A stretch of 64,000 nucleotides of DNA, taken from positions 62,001 to 126,000 of the forward strand of contig NZ_PPCN01000002.1 in assembly GCF_002906165.1 (NCBI RefSeq). Reading direction: 5' to 3'. The position numbers were made by a program, and so were the translations under genes. The notes beneath the pieces are model-generated. The model had not been told where the DNA came from. It saw only the letters and a list, made by a program, of their open reading frames with translations, and searched no databases. Positions 8,267 to 17,958 of the stretch are shown here, one piece after another; within the stretch, counting starts at the first letter, position 1, and every line of letters starts with the position of its first letter. The DNA is from Roseibium marinum (GTDB lineage: Bacteria > Pseudomonadota > Alphaproteobacteria > Rhizobiales > Stappiaceae).

Positions 8267-9595
8267 TTAGAGGCGCTGGGAACCCACCCCGAATTCCGGA
8301 TAGGCTTCCACGCCGACTTCGACCTTGTCGAGCCCGAGCGCTTCCTCTTCTTCCGAAACCCGGATACCAATGGTGGCTTTCAGGATGAACCAGACGATTG
8401 CCGAAGCGACCAGCGTGAACACGCCGTAGGCAACGATACCGGTGATCTGAACGCCCCAGGAGGCATCGGTGTTGGAGAGCGGCACGATCAGGGTGCCCCA
8501 GATACCTGCCAGCAGGTGAACCGGGATGGCGCCGACCACGTCATCGATTTTCAGCTTGTCCAGCAACGGCACTGTGAAGACGACGATCGCTCCGCCGACA
8601 GCACCGATGAACACGGTCTGCCAGACACTCGGAGCCAGTGGCTCGGCGGTGATGGAAACGAGACCGGCAAGAGCGCCGTTCAGGGCCATCGTCACGTCGA
8701 CCTTCTTGTACAGGATCTGTGTGAGGATCACCGCCATTACCACGCCGGCCGCAGCCGCCATGTTGGTATTGGCGAAGATGCGGGAGACGTCGGAAACGTC
8801 GCTGATGGTGCCCATTGCGAGCTGGGACGCACCGTTAAAGCCGAACCAGCCGAGCCACAGGATGAACGTACCCAGGGTCGCCAGCGGCATGGAGGAACCG
8901 GGGAACGGATGGACCGAACCGTCGGCACCGTATTTGCCTTTGCGGGCACCCAGGATGAGAGCGCCGGCAAGAGCGGCCCAGCCACCGACGGAGTGAACCA
9001 GCGTGGAACCGGCGAAGTCGGAGAAGCCCATTTCAGAGAGCCAGCCCGCGCCCCACTGCCAGGAACCGGCGATCGGGTAGATGAAGCCGGTCAGCACAAC
9101 GGTGAACAGCAGGAAAGGCCACAGCTTGATACGCTCGGCCAGGGTGCCGGACACGATCGACGCGGTCGTCGCGCAGAACACCATCTGGAAGAACCAGTCG
9201 GATGCCGTGGAATAACCGGTGTCGAGCGCATCGCCGCCGACAGCGTCGAAGGCATAGGGACCGAAGGATCCCATGAACCCGCCGTCAACGCCGGTATACA
9301 TGAGATTGTAACCGGTGATCCAGTACATCAGGCCCGCAATGGAGTAGAGCGTGATGTTCTTCAGGCACTGCATGGAGACGTTTTTGGAACGGACCAGACC
9401 GGCTTCCAGCATGGCAAAGCCGGCAGCCATCCACATCACGAGGAAACCGCCGATCAGGAACAGCAGCGTGTTTAGAATGTAGGCGACTTCAGGGGACACG
9501 GGCGGAATAGCCACGGTGTCCTGGGCGAGGGCCGGCATCACCGAGAGGCTCAGCAAGGCCAGCGACGTCGCGCCCTTAGCGACAAGTTTTTTCAT
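8267..9595 (-). CDS. amtB: Ammonium transporter AmtB (glnK-linked)
   Basis: A 442-residue Amt channel from ATG 9595, preceded by AAGGAAACG. A clear signal peptide (MKKLVAKGATSLALLSLSVMPALAQ) places the mature N-terminus outside. Eleven membrane helices follow, with MWMAAGFAMLEAGLVRSKN, FAGSTLVHSVGGWAAL and DDVVGAIPVHLLAGIWGT carrying the family and pore-histidine signatures. GlnK from the upstream gene binds and blocks AmtB when nitrogen is plentiful. It follows glnK by 20 bases in one operon and ends before a strong terminator. Confidence 0.95.
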   Translation of the reverse strand: MKKLVAKGATSLALLSLSVMPALAQDTVAIPPVSPEVAYILNTLLFLIGGFLVMWMAAGFAMLEAGLVRSKNVSMQCLKNITLYSIAGLMYWITGYNLMYTGVDGGFMGSFGPYAFDAVGGDALDTGYSTASDWFFQMVFCATTASIVSGTLAERIKLWPFLLFTVVLTGFIYPIAGSWQWGAGWLSEMGFSDFAGSTLVHSVGGWAALAGALILGARKGKYGADGSVHPFPGSSMPLATLGTFILWLGWFGFNGASQLAMGTISDVSDVSRIFANTNMAAAAGVVMAVILTQILYKKVDVTMALNGALAGLVSITAEPLAPSVWQTVFIGAVGGAIVVFTVPLLDKLKIDDVVGAIPVHLLAGIWGTLIVPLSNTDASWGVQITGIVAYGVFTLVASAIVWFILKATIGIRVSEEEEALGLDKVEVGVEAYPEFGVGSQRL

Positions 9596-9615
9596 GATAC
9601 GTTTCCTTACCTGAA

Positions 9616-10128
<513 letters not shown>

Positions 10129-10377
10129 ACTTTTGAATCATGGATGGTTTTTCGCAGAAACCCGTGCGTTAACGACCGTTAACGAATGAAAGGTGGAACG
10201 AAGAAAATTTCGACTGACCGCTTTTAAGGCAGTCTTTTCGCCTAATTAATGTTCAAATCAAATATAGAAGATGAAAAAGTAGGCATAAAAAATTGCATTC
10301 CTGGCGTCGCATAAAAATTCGGCAGATCGGAAGCACGGACCGTCGGGCGGCCTGTTCGCTGTCCCGGACAGGCCGGA

Positions 10378-10929
10378 TCAGGCGGAAAACCCGCCGTCTT
10401 CCAGATACACCTGCTCCTGGGGCGTTGTGTCCCGTCCAAGCAATTTGTTGCGGTGGGGAAAGCGGCCGAAACGCCGGATGACATCCATGTGAATCAGCGC
10501 GTAGTGATAGAGTTCCTTGTCGCCGAGGGACCGGAACAGGTCCACCGACCGTTCCTGATGCGCCATGTCCTCCGAATGCTCGAAAGGCAGATAGAAAAAT
10601 CCACGGGCGGCTTTTGGAAAGGCACGGTCGAACCCTCGGGCTAGCGCATGCTCGGCCACGGTCAGGGCCTTGATATCCCCCTTGAAGGCGCCAGCCGTTC
10701 CGCGGAACACATTTCTTGTCATCTGGTCCAGCAGCAGAAGAAGCGCGAGCGAGCCGTCCGCGGTCTCCATCCAAGAGTCCAGACAGCCGGAAAGCGCGTC
10801 TTCGATCGCCGGCAGAAACCTCTCCCGGCAGCTGCGGTCGAACTTGTCGTCGCTGGCGAACCATTTTTCAGGACCGGCCTGCCACCAGAAATCAAGCACA
10901 TCCGGCGATGTAATCGGCTGATCGGTCAT
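10378..10929 (-). CDS. DUF924 family protein
   Basis: A 183-residue protein of the usual DUF924 length. It opens with VLDFWWQAGPEKWF and contains LLLLDQMTRNVFRGT, ARGFFYLPFEHSED and FGRFPHRNKLLGRDTTPQE, all strongly conserved in this family. The fold is helical and tetratricopeptide-like; the function is unknown. It stands alone on the minus strand. An inverted repeat GGCCTGT/ACAGGCC (10349-10374) just after the stop might be a weak termination signal. Confidence 0.88.
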   Translation of the reverse strand: MTDQPITSPDVLDFWWQAGPEKWFASDDKFDRSCRERFLPAIEDALSGCLDSWMETADGSLALLLLLDQMTRNVFRGTAGAFKGDIKALTVAEHALARGFDRAFPKAARGFFYLPFEHSEDMAHQERSVDLFRSLGDKELYHYALIHMDVIRRFGRFPHRNKLLGRDTTPQEQVYLEDGGFSA

Positions 10930-11001
10930 TTTGTGTCTTTCACGATTGCATTGAAACTGACCGCCCGAAGCGGCTACCCGCCAGGCCGTTGTAGCAAACT
11001 G

Positions 11002-11832
11002 CTATCGGCCACAGGCAAGTTTCTGCCAGCTGTCACGGATTTCGGCGAACGTCTTGTCGAAAAATCCGTTTTCCCTCAGCACGGCCATCTCCTGCCGGAA
11101 GGCCTCGACCAGTTCGGGGTCGCTTTCCTTGCTGAAGACGGCCCACAATGGCTGCGCAAGTGCCTCGATGAAAACCACCGGCTTCAGAAGCGCCCCGTCA
11201 TAGCCCATCCGGCAGGCCGAGGCTTCAGCCAGAAACGCCGTCAGCGGAACGAGATCGAGCCGGCCGAGATACAGCATTTCGATACCCTGATGGTAGTCGG
11301 TGATCGGCACCAGATTGCCATTGCCGCCAAAGCCGAGCTGTTCCAGATAGCTATGAAGATTGCCGCCGTCCTGGACGCCGATCCTCAGCTTGAGGGACAT
11401 GAGGTCTTCGATCCGGTCCACGGCGATCGCCGGCCGGGATTCGAGCTGATAGAAATACTGGCCATAGGGAGACACTTCGCCGAGCCACTCGAACTTGTCT
11501 TCGCGCTCCTGCGTCCGCGAGAGCGAAAAGAACAGAACATTCGGTTCCAGTTGCGCCGTCAGCATCGCCCTTTTCCAGGGCAGGAAGTCAAAGGAACCGA
11601 CCGAGACCGGCAGACGTTCCCTGACCCGGTCCACGACGGCAAGCATGAAGTCGGCGACATAGCCGTCCGGCTTGCCGTTGTTGTCCCATTGCAGCGGCGC
11701 GAAGTCCTGCGTCACGATATGGATCTGCCGGGAGGCGGCCTTGACCTGTGGGCTGTGCCACAAGCAAGCCGAAATCAACGCGCTTGCGAAGATCCACAAT
11801 CCTGGTTTCAATTGCCTGAGGTACGGAGCCAT
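11002..11832 (-). CDS. Periplasmic amino-acid-type solute-binding protein (SBP_bac_3)
   Basis: A 276-residue protein with a signal peptide (hydrophobic residues about 12-30, ending QVKAAS) and a type-3 periplasmic binding fold: IHIVTQDFAPLQW, GKPDGYVADFMLAVVDRV, LKLRIGVQDGGNLHSYLEQLG and the second-lobe helix at the C-terminus. No permease or ATPase gene is adjacent, so it may work with a distant transporter or as a free sensor-like protein. Ligand unknown. Upstream it faces the tusA-like gene across a gap of about 200 bases. Confidence 0.8.
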   Translation of the reverse strand: MAPYLRQLKPGLWIFASALISACLWHSPQVKAASRQIHIVTQDFAPLQWDNNGKPDGYVADFMLAVVDRVRERLPVSVGSFDFLPWKRAMLTAQLEPNVLFFSLSRTQEREDKFEWLGEVSPYGQYFYQLESRPAIAVDRIEDLMSLKLRIGVQDGGNLHSYLEQLGFGGNGNLVPITDYHQGIEMLYLGRLDLVPLTAFLAEASACRMGYDGALLKPVVFIEALAQPLWAVFSKESDPELVEAFRQEMAVLRENGFFDKTFAEIRDSWQKLACGR

Positions 11833-12041
11833 CTGACCGGTCCATCTTGCGGGAACCGCAAAACCCGCGAGATTTTCACGTTTTTAACGCTATTCGCACG
11901 TTCTGAAGTTTCCCGGAGCATCACGATCGTATAGTCAGCGTAAATTCGAACTGCTAATCTTACGTAAAGACCTGTAAATTCTTCCGATATCCCGACATCC
12001 CAAGCCACTGTTAAATCGCGCAATTTCAGGAACTGCAATCA

Positions 12042-12269
12042 TTGAATGAAACGACACTGGACCTGAAAGGCCTGAAATGCCCGCTGCCGGCTCTCAAGAC
12101 GCGCAAGGCCTTGCGCCGGCTTGCCTCTGGCGACCGGTTGACCGTGCTTACAACGGACCCGATGGCTGAAATCGACATTCCACATCTTTGCCGGGAGGAC
12201 GGTCACACCCTGCTGGCGACGGAAAAAACCGCGACTGGACACAGTTTCCTGCTTGCCAAGGGCGATTGA
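12042..12269 (+). CDS. TusA-family sulfurtransferase
   Basis: A 75-residue protein of TusA/SirA/YedF length. The opening LDLKGLKCPLPALKTRKAL carries the conserved Cys-Pro-x-Pro active site (Cys13). The start is TTG 12042, preceded by CAGGA; an overlapping ATG at 12046 is out of frame. Family members relay persulfide sulfur in tRNA thiolation, molybdenum cofactor synthesis or sulfur oxidation. The window gives no partner. It converges on the pterin dehydratase gene, ending 37 bases from it. Confidence 0.85.
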   Translation: MNETTLDLKGLKCPLPALKTRKALRRLASGDRLTVLTTDPMAEIDIPHLCREDGHTLLATEKTATGHSFLLAKGD

Positions 12270-12306
12270 AAGTCCGTTTTGGAGGTTTGTCGATCTTGCC
12301 GCCTCG

Positions 12307-12603
12307 TCAGGAGCGGTTGGCGACCCTGTCAATCTCTGCCGCCAGTTCCAGGTCCAGCGCGCTCAACCCGCCGACATCATGGGTCGCCAGCGTGATATCG
12401 ACGCTGCGGTAGACATTGAACCACTCCGGATGGTGGTTCATCTTTTCCGCCACCAGCGCGACCTCGGTCATGAACCCGAAGGCCTGCCGGAAATCCCGGA
12501 ACCTGAAGGATTTCGAAATGGCTTCGCGCCCCTCGCACAAATGCCAGTCCGTCAGAGCTTTCAGCCCCGCCGCACGGTCTTCCGGTTTCAGCCGCTCTGC
12601 CAT
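12307..12603 (-). CDS. phhB: 4a-hydroxytetrahydrobiopterin dehydratase
   Basis: A 98-residue protein of standard pterin-4a-carbinolamine dehydratase length. The active-site segment [28 protein letters not shown] contains the His-His-Pro-Glu-Trp and later His residues. It recycles the pterin cofactor of phenylalanine hydroxylase and can act as a molybdopterin-related dehydratase in some bacteria. No phenylalanine hydroxylase gene is near. Stand-alone gene on the minus strand. Confidence 0.92.
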   Translation of the reverse strand: MAERLKPEDRAAGLKALTDWHLCEGREAISKSFRFRDFRQAFGFMTEVALVAEKMNHHPEWFNVYRSVDITLATHDVGGLSALDLELAAEIDRVANRS

Positions 12604-12738
12604 TTGATCCTCCTTCGTATCGGCAACTCCCGATTATGGGTCCCCACCCTAACCCGATGACAAGGTGAAGGCGATGAGGTATCCCGTGACGACAAAGGTT
12701 TGCGTTGCCCTGCCGGACGCGCCGGTTGACCTCGTGAT

Positions 12739-13221
12739 ATGGCCGCCACTGCGGAGATTGCCGTGCCCCGTTCTGTCCTCTTCGTTTGCCTTGGCAACAT
12801 CTGCCGATCCCCGCTTGCCGAAGGCGTGTTCCGCAGCCTTGTCGGCGAAGCGGGACTGTCCGAACGCTTCACCATCGACTCCGCCGGAACCGGCGCCTGG
12901 CATATCGGCAATCCCCCGGACCCGCGCTCGATCGATATCGCCGCGAAATACGGGATCGATCTGTCCGCGCAGCGCGCCCGGCAGGTCGTCCCCGCGGACT
13001 TCACCCGTTTCGACACGATCCTGGCGATGGATGCAGACAACCTCTCGACGCTCAGGTCCGGGACAAGTTCCGGCACGGCGCGTATCCGTCTGTTGCTCGG
13101 CGACCCGCCGATGGACGTTCCCGATCCTTATTTTGGCGGGCCGGACGGGTTCGAACACGTCTACCGGCTCGTGCGCTCGGGCTGCGAGCAATTTCTGGAC
13201 ACGTTTGATCGGCCTGCATAA
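12739..13221 (+). CDS. Low molecular weight protein-tyrosine-phosphatase
   Basis: A 160-residue phosphatase with the P-loop VCLGNICRSPLAEGVF (CX5R, about residues 17-32) and the general-acid segment DVPDPYFGGPDGFEHVY (Asp-Pro-Tyr) near the C-terminus. LAMDADN is also typical. Such enzymes dephosphorylate tyrosine-phosphorylated proteins, often tied to exopolysaccharide control; no BY-kinase gene is adjacent. An 18-residue N-terminal extension precedes the core, and starting at ATG 12739 is the simplest reading. Confidence 0.92.
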   Translation: MAATAEIAVPRSVLFVCLGNICRSPLAEGVFRSLVGEAGLSERFTIDSAGTGAWHIGNPPDPRSIDIAAKYGIDLSAQRARQVVPADFTRFDTILAMDADNLSTLRSGTSSGTARIRLLLGDPPMDVPDPYFGGPDGFEHVYRLVRSGCEQFLDTFDRPA

Positions 13222-13352
13222 ATCCGAACCCGGACTGTGAGGGCAAAAGAGCGATTGCCTCCATCCGGCTCACCTTGACGGGCAGGGTTCATAAATACGT
13301 CTTGCAGACTGATGTATGGAGTCTTCTCCCTGAGACATTCCCCGGCCCAATC

Positions 13353-13613
13353 ATGAAACTTCTGTGGTGGTGTATTGCTGCGGTCCTCATTCTGCTCGGC
13401 CTGGCAACGGTATGGATGCCGATTCCGACCGGGGTGCCACTGCTTGCCCTCGGTCTGATCGTCATCATCGCCACAAGCAGAAGCGCGGCGCGGCTGCTGC
13501 GCAGCCGCCGGCGCAACACACCTCACCTGAATCACGCCATCACCTGGGTGGAGGACAGATCTCCGCTGCGCTTCGCCCGGATACTGAAGCGCACCCGGCC
13601 CCGCAAGAAATAA
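13353..13613 (+). CDS. Small two-helix membrane protein, unknown function
   Basis: An 86-residue protein from ATG 13353. One long or two short hydrophobic segments (about residues 3-22 and 27-46) surround a proline-containing turn MPIPTGVP, followed by a very basic C-terminus ending RTRPRKK. This layout recalls small PGPGW- or DUF454-like membrane proteins, but I cannot assign it firmly. A longer frame from 13275 lacks a convincing ribosome site. It converges with the PAP2 phosphatase gene. Confidence 0.6.
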   Translation: MKLLWWCIAAVLILLGLATVWMPIPTGVPLLALGLIVIIATSRSAARLLRSRRRNTPHLNHAITWVEDRSPLRFARILKRTRPRKK

Positions 13614-13619
13614 GACCGA

Positions 13620-14477
13620 TCAGTTTTCCGAAATTTTCCCGAGCACGCTCCGCGCGGCTCTCCTGATCCGCCTCAGGGATCTCCGCCCTGTCCGTTGCAG
13701 CCTGCGGCCGTTCACTGTGAACCATTCATCCAGCCGGATGTCGCTCACAAGCGGCGGCTCGTTGACGTAAAGCAGCCGGTGGATGGCCAGAATGAGCAAC
13801 AGGGTCAGGCCCCAGGAAATCAGCGTATCGGACAGGAAATGTCCTCCGAACGCGATCCTGTTGACGGAGAGAATGACACAGAGCGGCAGGATGAACGCCA
13901 GGGCGGGCTTGCGCCAGGAGACGGGGACCAGAAAGACTATCGAGACCAGCCACATACCCGCCGACGCCTCGCCGGAAACGAATGAACAGTTGCTGTCGCA
14001 ACTGTCAGTGATTTTCCAGACCGGCTGAAACGGCAGATCGCCTCCGAATTCCTCGACCGACCGCGGACGCGGACGCCCCCAGTTGTTCTTGAGAATGAGG
14101 TTCACCAGCACGCCGGGGCCCAGAATGAGGGTGCTGAGCAGAAAAACCGGCATGCGCAGCGGCAGCAGCGGCGGCCGTCCGGGCACCAGCAGCTTGATGA
14201 TGAGCACCGCCACGCAGACGATTGCGATCAGGCGGACGAGAAACGGACCCAGATGCCTCACATCCCGCAGGAACGCCACATCCTGGGCGGAAAACCCGGC
14301 ACTTGCGGAGTAGAACAGACCGCTTGCCAGGAAGTCGATCCCGGGAAAGACCAGGAAGAACAGCGAAACAAGAGCCACATAGAGGCTCACTGCGATCATC
14401 GGGTGCTGAATGCACCACGCGGCCGCCTTGCGCGACAATGACTTAAGTTTGTTTTCGCTGGAATCGACATGCTTCAT
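13620..14477 (-). CDS. PAP2-family membrane phosphatase (LpxE-like)
   Basis: A 285-residue membrane protein with the three acid-phosphatase motifs: KNNWGRPRP (KX6RP), CSFVSGEAS (PSGH-like, with Glu in place of His) and RIAFGGHFLSDT (RX5HX3D). Several membrane helices surround them. Proteins with this layout remove phosphate from lipid A or from phospholipid precursors on the periplasmic face. The change of PSGH to VSGE occurs in some LpxE-like proteins, so activity should not be ruled out. The substrate is not certain. Confidence 0.82.
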   Translation of the reverse strand: MKHVDSSENKLKSLSRKAAAWCIQHPMIAVSLYVALVSLFFLVFPGIDFLASGLFYSASAGFSAQDVAFLRDVRHLGPFLVRLIAIVCVAVLIIKLLVPGRPPLLPLRMPVFLLSTLILGPGVLVNLILKNNWGRPRPRSVEEFGGDLPFQPVWKITDSCDSNCSFVSGEASAGMWLVSIVFLVPVSWRKPALAFILPLCVILSVNRIAFGGHFLSDTLISWGLTLLLILAIHRLLYVNEPPLVSDIRLDEWFTVNGRRLQRTGRRSLRRIRRAARSVLGKISEN

Positions 14478-14591
14478 GGGCCCAAGATCTAGATCAACCC
14501 GCTATCTTATGGAACCACAGGAAGGCAGAAAAGTTGATCCGCCTCCAGATGGAAGCGCCCTGAAGGCGGTATAGCGGAACCGGCAACCCGC

Positions 14592-15755
14592 TCACTTGTC
14601 CTGTGAGCCGGAGCCACTGCGGCTCCGCAGCGCAAGCACCATGGCCTCATACAGCCCGACGGGAGACAGAGGTTTGGTGAGAATTTCCTGAAAGCCCACC
14701 TGCCGCAGGCGGTCGTCATCGACCGATTCCAGCGCCGCGGTCACGGCGATCAGCGGCAGCTCGGCTTCCGGCCGAAGATGTTTCAGTTCCTCGGCGGTTT
14801 CCACGCCGCTCATCCCGGGCATGTGCAGATCCAGAAGCACCGCATCGAAGGTGCTTTTCCCGACCAGGCCGATGGCCTGTTCACCCGACTTGGCGATTTC
14901 CGAGGAGATGCCGAAGGATTCCAGCAACGCTTCCAGCAACCGGCAATTCGTATCGTTGTCGTCGACAATAAGCACATGCGCGGAAAGCCCGCTTGCCGAC
15001 GGAGACTGTTGCCGGACAGCCGCAGACGGAGTGGAATTGCCAACATCCCTGTCTCCGGCCTCCTCTCCTTCGGCAGGGATCCGCACCTCGAACCGGCTGC
15101 CGCCGGTCTCCGCGCGGGTCAACCGCAGTTGACCGCCCATTTCCTGCAGCAACTGTTGCGTACCCCACAGACCAAGACCCGTCCCCGGCCCGGTCTCGCG
15201 GCCGTGACGGCCCCGGACAAACGGCCGGAAGAGCCGCGCCTGTTCCTCCGGATCAATACCCGGACCGCTGTCGTCAACGCTCAGGGCCACCATCTCCTGC
15301 TCCCCGGAACCTTCGGCGGGGATGAAACGTACAGTGACCGCGATACCCCCCTCCGGCGTATATTTGACCGCATTGTCGAGAAGTGTCGTCAACACCCGGC
15401 GCAGCGCACCGCCATGGCCGGTGAAGATATCCTTCACTGGCTCCTCGACCGAAACTTTGAAAGACAGATCTTTTACTTCTGCGGCGATCCGGAAAAGACC
15501 GGCGACATCGGATACGATATCGGCGATCCGGATCCGTGCATTTTGGGCCCCGGACCCGGTAGAAGGGATCAGATCACCGGTTAGCTGCGTCAAAGCATCG
15601 ATGGACCGGATTAGGATCGACAGGTGTTCCCGTTGGGTGTCGTCAAGCGGACCGTTGCCAATGAGTTCGGCGGTAAGGCGCATCGCCGCCAGCGGCGTTC
15701 TCAGATCGTGGGCCAGAAGCGCAATTTTGACGCTGTCGTCGTCAGGATCTGCCAT
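14592..15755 (-). CDS. Hybrid histidine kinase without sensor domain
   Basis: A 387-residue protein. An H-box ALLAHDLRTPLAAMRL begins at about residue 12, followed by a HATPase domain with N-box LDNAVKYTPEGG and G-boxes DDSGPGIDPEEQ and GTGLGLWGTQQLL. A receiver domain follows (about residues 255-375), with acidic patch VDDND and phospho-acceptor Asp in VLLDLHMPGMSG. There is no transmembrane or PAS region, so it must get its input from another protein. No partner regulator is adjacent. Confidence 0.88.
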   Translation of the reverse strand: MADPDDDSVKIALLAHDLRTPLAAMRLTAELIGNGPLDDTQREHLSILIRSIDALTQLTGDLIPSTGSGAQNARIRIADIVSDVAGLFRIAAEVKDLSFKVSVEEPVKDIFTGHGGALRRVLTTLLDNAVKYTPEGGIAVTVRFIPAEGSGEQEMVALSVDDSGPGIDPEEQARLFRPFVRGRHGRETGPGTGLGLWGTQQLLQEMGGQLRLTRAETGGSRFEVRIPAEGEEAGDRDVGNSTPSAAVRQQSPSASGLSAHVLIVDDNDTNCRLLEALLESFGISSEIAKSGEQAIGLVGKSTFDAVLLDLHMPGMSGVETAEELKHLRPEAELPLIAVTAALESVDDDRLRQVGFQEILTKPLSPVGLYEAMVLALRSRSGSGSQDK

Positions 15756-15948
15756 GGAGCCTGGATTCCTCCGCCAGAATGGATATCAACAGGGCTTGCC
15801 AGACCGGCACCAAAAAGCCACTTTGACCTTTGCTGTCCTTAACCCGGCGCCTGGCCCCTGTCCATCCGGTCGCATTCCGGTTGCCCGAACCGCCAGTCTC
15901 CTGTTCCGAACCTGCAAGATCTGATTCAGCCAGAGGCCGACGCTTCCT

Positions 15949-16923
15949 ATGCTTGGACAAACCCTTTCCATTGTCGCCCCGGTCTTCGTTCTGATCGGTA
16001 TCGGCTATGCCCTGGCGAAGTTTCAGGTTCTCAAACAGAACGCCAGCGAGGCCCTCGGACATTTTGTCTTTGTCGTCTCCATCCCCGTTCTGCTTTTCCG
16101 CACGCTGATTGGCGCGGATCTCAGCTCCGGCGTGCCTGTTGCCCTGTGGGCCAGTTATTTCCTTGGGGTCGGCATCGCCTGGGCGCTCGGAGCCCTGATC
16201 ATCCGGAAGGGATTCGCGCGCGATGCCCGCGCCGGAGCCATCGGCGGTATCTCGGCGGCTTTCGCCAACGGCATCATGGTCGGATTGCCGCTGATCTCCG
16301 CCGTCTACGGCGTAGACGGTCTGGTCCCCCTGCTCCTGATCATCTCGATCCACCTGGCCGTGATGACCATCCTGATGGCGGTCGCCATGGAACGCGCCGC
16401 CGCAATCGACAGCGGCACAGCCACACCCCCGCTCGGAGACCTTCTCAAGGGCGCCGCCAAAAACCTGGCCAAGAACCCGCTCATCGTTTCCATCGTCATT
16501 GCCTTCCTCTGGCGCCAGACAAGCCTCGAGATTCCCGAGATCGGCATGGACGTGCTGGACCGCATCGCCGCGACAGCCCTGCCCCTGGCGCTGTTGTCAC
16601 TCGGCATGAGCCTGGTGCAGTACGGAATGCGCGGCAACGTGCTGCCCGGCTTGCTGCTCGCCACCGTGAAGATGCTGGTCATGCCTGTCGTCGTCTTTAT
16701 CGCCGCGGCTTTCGTCTTCCAGCTACCGCCCCTTTGGACCGCTGTCGCAACCCTGACGGCCAGTTGCCCGACCGGCGCCAACGCCTATATCTTCGCCAAT
16801 CGCTATGGCACCGGCCATGCCATGTCGGCCAACGCGATCACCGTGACGACCTTGAGCGCCATTATCACCACGAGCCTGTGGATCTGGTTTCTGGACATGT
16901 GGTTCGGGCCAGGTCTGCGCTAG
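15949..16923 (+). CDS. AEC-family transporter (auxin efflux carrier-like)
   Basis: A 324-residue protein with about ten membrane helices in two inverted halves. The opening TLSIVAPVFVLIGIGYALAK and the C-terminal half with ALPLALLSLGMSL and CPTGANAYIFANRYG are characteristic of the AEC (PF03547) family, which includes malonate and amino-acid carriers. Substrate unknown. Its stop TAG (16921-16923) is directly followed by GGTGTGGACTCA, similar to the ends of the element at 4673. Confidence 0.88.
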   Translation: MLGQTLSIVAPVFVLIGIGYALAKFQVLKQNASEALGHFVFVVSIPVLLFRTLIGADLSSGVPVALWASYFLGVGIAWALGALIIRKGFARDARAGAIGGISAAFANGIMVGLPLISAVYGVDGLVPLLLIISIHLAVMTILMAVAMERAAAIDSGTATPPLGDLLKGAAKNLAKNPLIVSIVIAFLWRQTSLEIPEIGMDVLDRIAATALPLALLSLGMSLVQYGMRGNVLPGLLLATVKMLVMPVVVFIAAAFVFQLPPLWTAVATLTASCPTGANAYIFANRYGTGHAMSANAITVTTLSAIITTSLWIWFLDMWFGPGLR

Positions 16924-16955
16924 GGTGTGGACTCATAAATGAAGCCGAAATGGCA

Positions 16956-17840
16956 TCAAAGACCGATCCGTTTGCGCAGCTGCGCATGGGTCATGCCGGC
17001 CGCGCGCAGGGACCTGAGGCTGGTGTCGCTGTTCGATTTCGACAATTTGCGGCCGTCGTCGCCCAGTATCAGCCGGTGATGCCGATAGCGCGGGACCGGC
17101 AGGGCGAGCAATTCCTGCAGGACCCGGTGCACGCTGGTGGCATGATAGAGATCTTGCCCCCGCAATACGTCCGTAATTCCCTGTCTTGCATCGTCGACCA
17201 CGACCGACAGATGATAACTCGTCGGCGTATCCTTGCGCGCGAGCACCACGTCGCCCCATGCTGAAGCGTCCACGGCGATCTTCCGGGCCGGTTCGAACAA
17301 CGCCGGCCCCTCGGCGCCCAGTTCCTCCCAGAAGAGCTGCTTTCCGATCCGCTCCTGCGCCTTTTTCATGTCGAGACGCAAGGCGAAGGAAGCGCCGCTC
17401 GCCGCGCGCCGCTCGCGTTTTTCTTCAATAAGAACCGCGGCGTCCCCCGGATAAAGCGGCGCGCCGTCCGGGTCGCGCGGCCAGCTCGCGCCCTCGGCCT
17501 CCCGGTCGGACACGAAGGTCTTGATTTCCGCCCGCGTCAGATAGGCCGGATAAACCAGTCCCGTATCCTGCAGCCGCTCCAGAGCCTCACGGTAGAACGC
17601 AAAGCAATCCGACTGGCGCACGACCGGTTGCTCCCACCGAAGCCCCAGCCAGGCCAGGTCCTGGAACATGTCCCGTTCCAGTTCCGGCGTGCAGCGGGTC
17701 TGATCGATATCCTCCACCCGCACCAGCAACCGCCCGCCGAGCGCCACCGCTGCACGGGCGTTGAGCAGCGCCGACAGCGCATGGCCGAGATGCAGATGGC
17801 CGTTGGGCGACGGTGCGAAGCGGAAGACGGGTTTTGACAT
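16956..17840 (-). CDS. gluQ: Glutamyl-Q tRNA(Asp) synthetase
   Basis: A 294-residue truncated class I glutamyl-tRNA synthetase. The HIGH-like motif is in FAPSPNGHLHLGHALSALLN (residues 7-26) and the KMSKS-like motif is KLSKSNSDT (about residue 270). It lacks the anticodon-binding domain, which is the mark of GluQ, the enzyme that attaches glutamate to queuosine in tRNA(Asp). Its length matches the family. The gene converges with the AEC carrier. Confidence 0.92.
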   Translation of the reverse strand: MSKPVFRFAPSPNGHLHLGHALSALLNARAAVALGGRLLVRVEDIDQTRCTPELERDMFQDLAWLGLRWEQPVVRQSDCFAFYREALERLQDTGLVYPAYLTRAEIKTFVSDREAEGASWPRDPDGAPLYPGDAAVLIEEKRERRAASGASFALRLDMKKAQERIGKQLFWEELGAEGPALFEPARKIAVDASAWGDVVLARKDTPTSYHLSVVVDDARQGITDVLRGQDLYHATSVHRVLQELLALPVPRYRHHRLILGDDGRKLSKSNSDTSLRSLRAAGMTHAQLRKRIGL

Positions 17841-17958
17841 GCTGCCGGGTTGACGCGGGAGAACAGAACTTACAAGACCTTTCCTACCACTCCCGCGCCT
17901 TCACGCAAGAGGGCACCGTGCGGCATTCGCGAACACTTCAAACCTCGGGCCCGGCCTC

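Noticed and set aside
8249-9475. 408-residue open frame on the plus strand
   Set aside because: Antisense to amtB; no plausible protein features.
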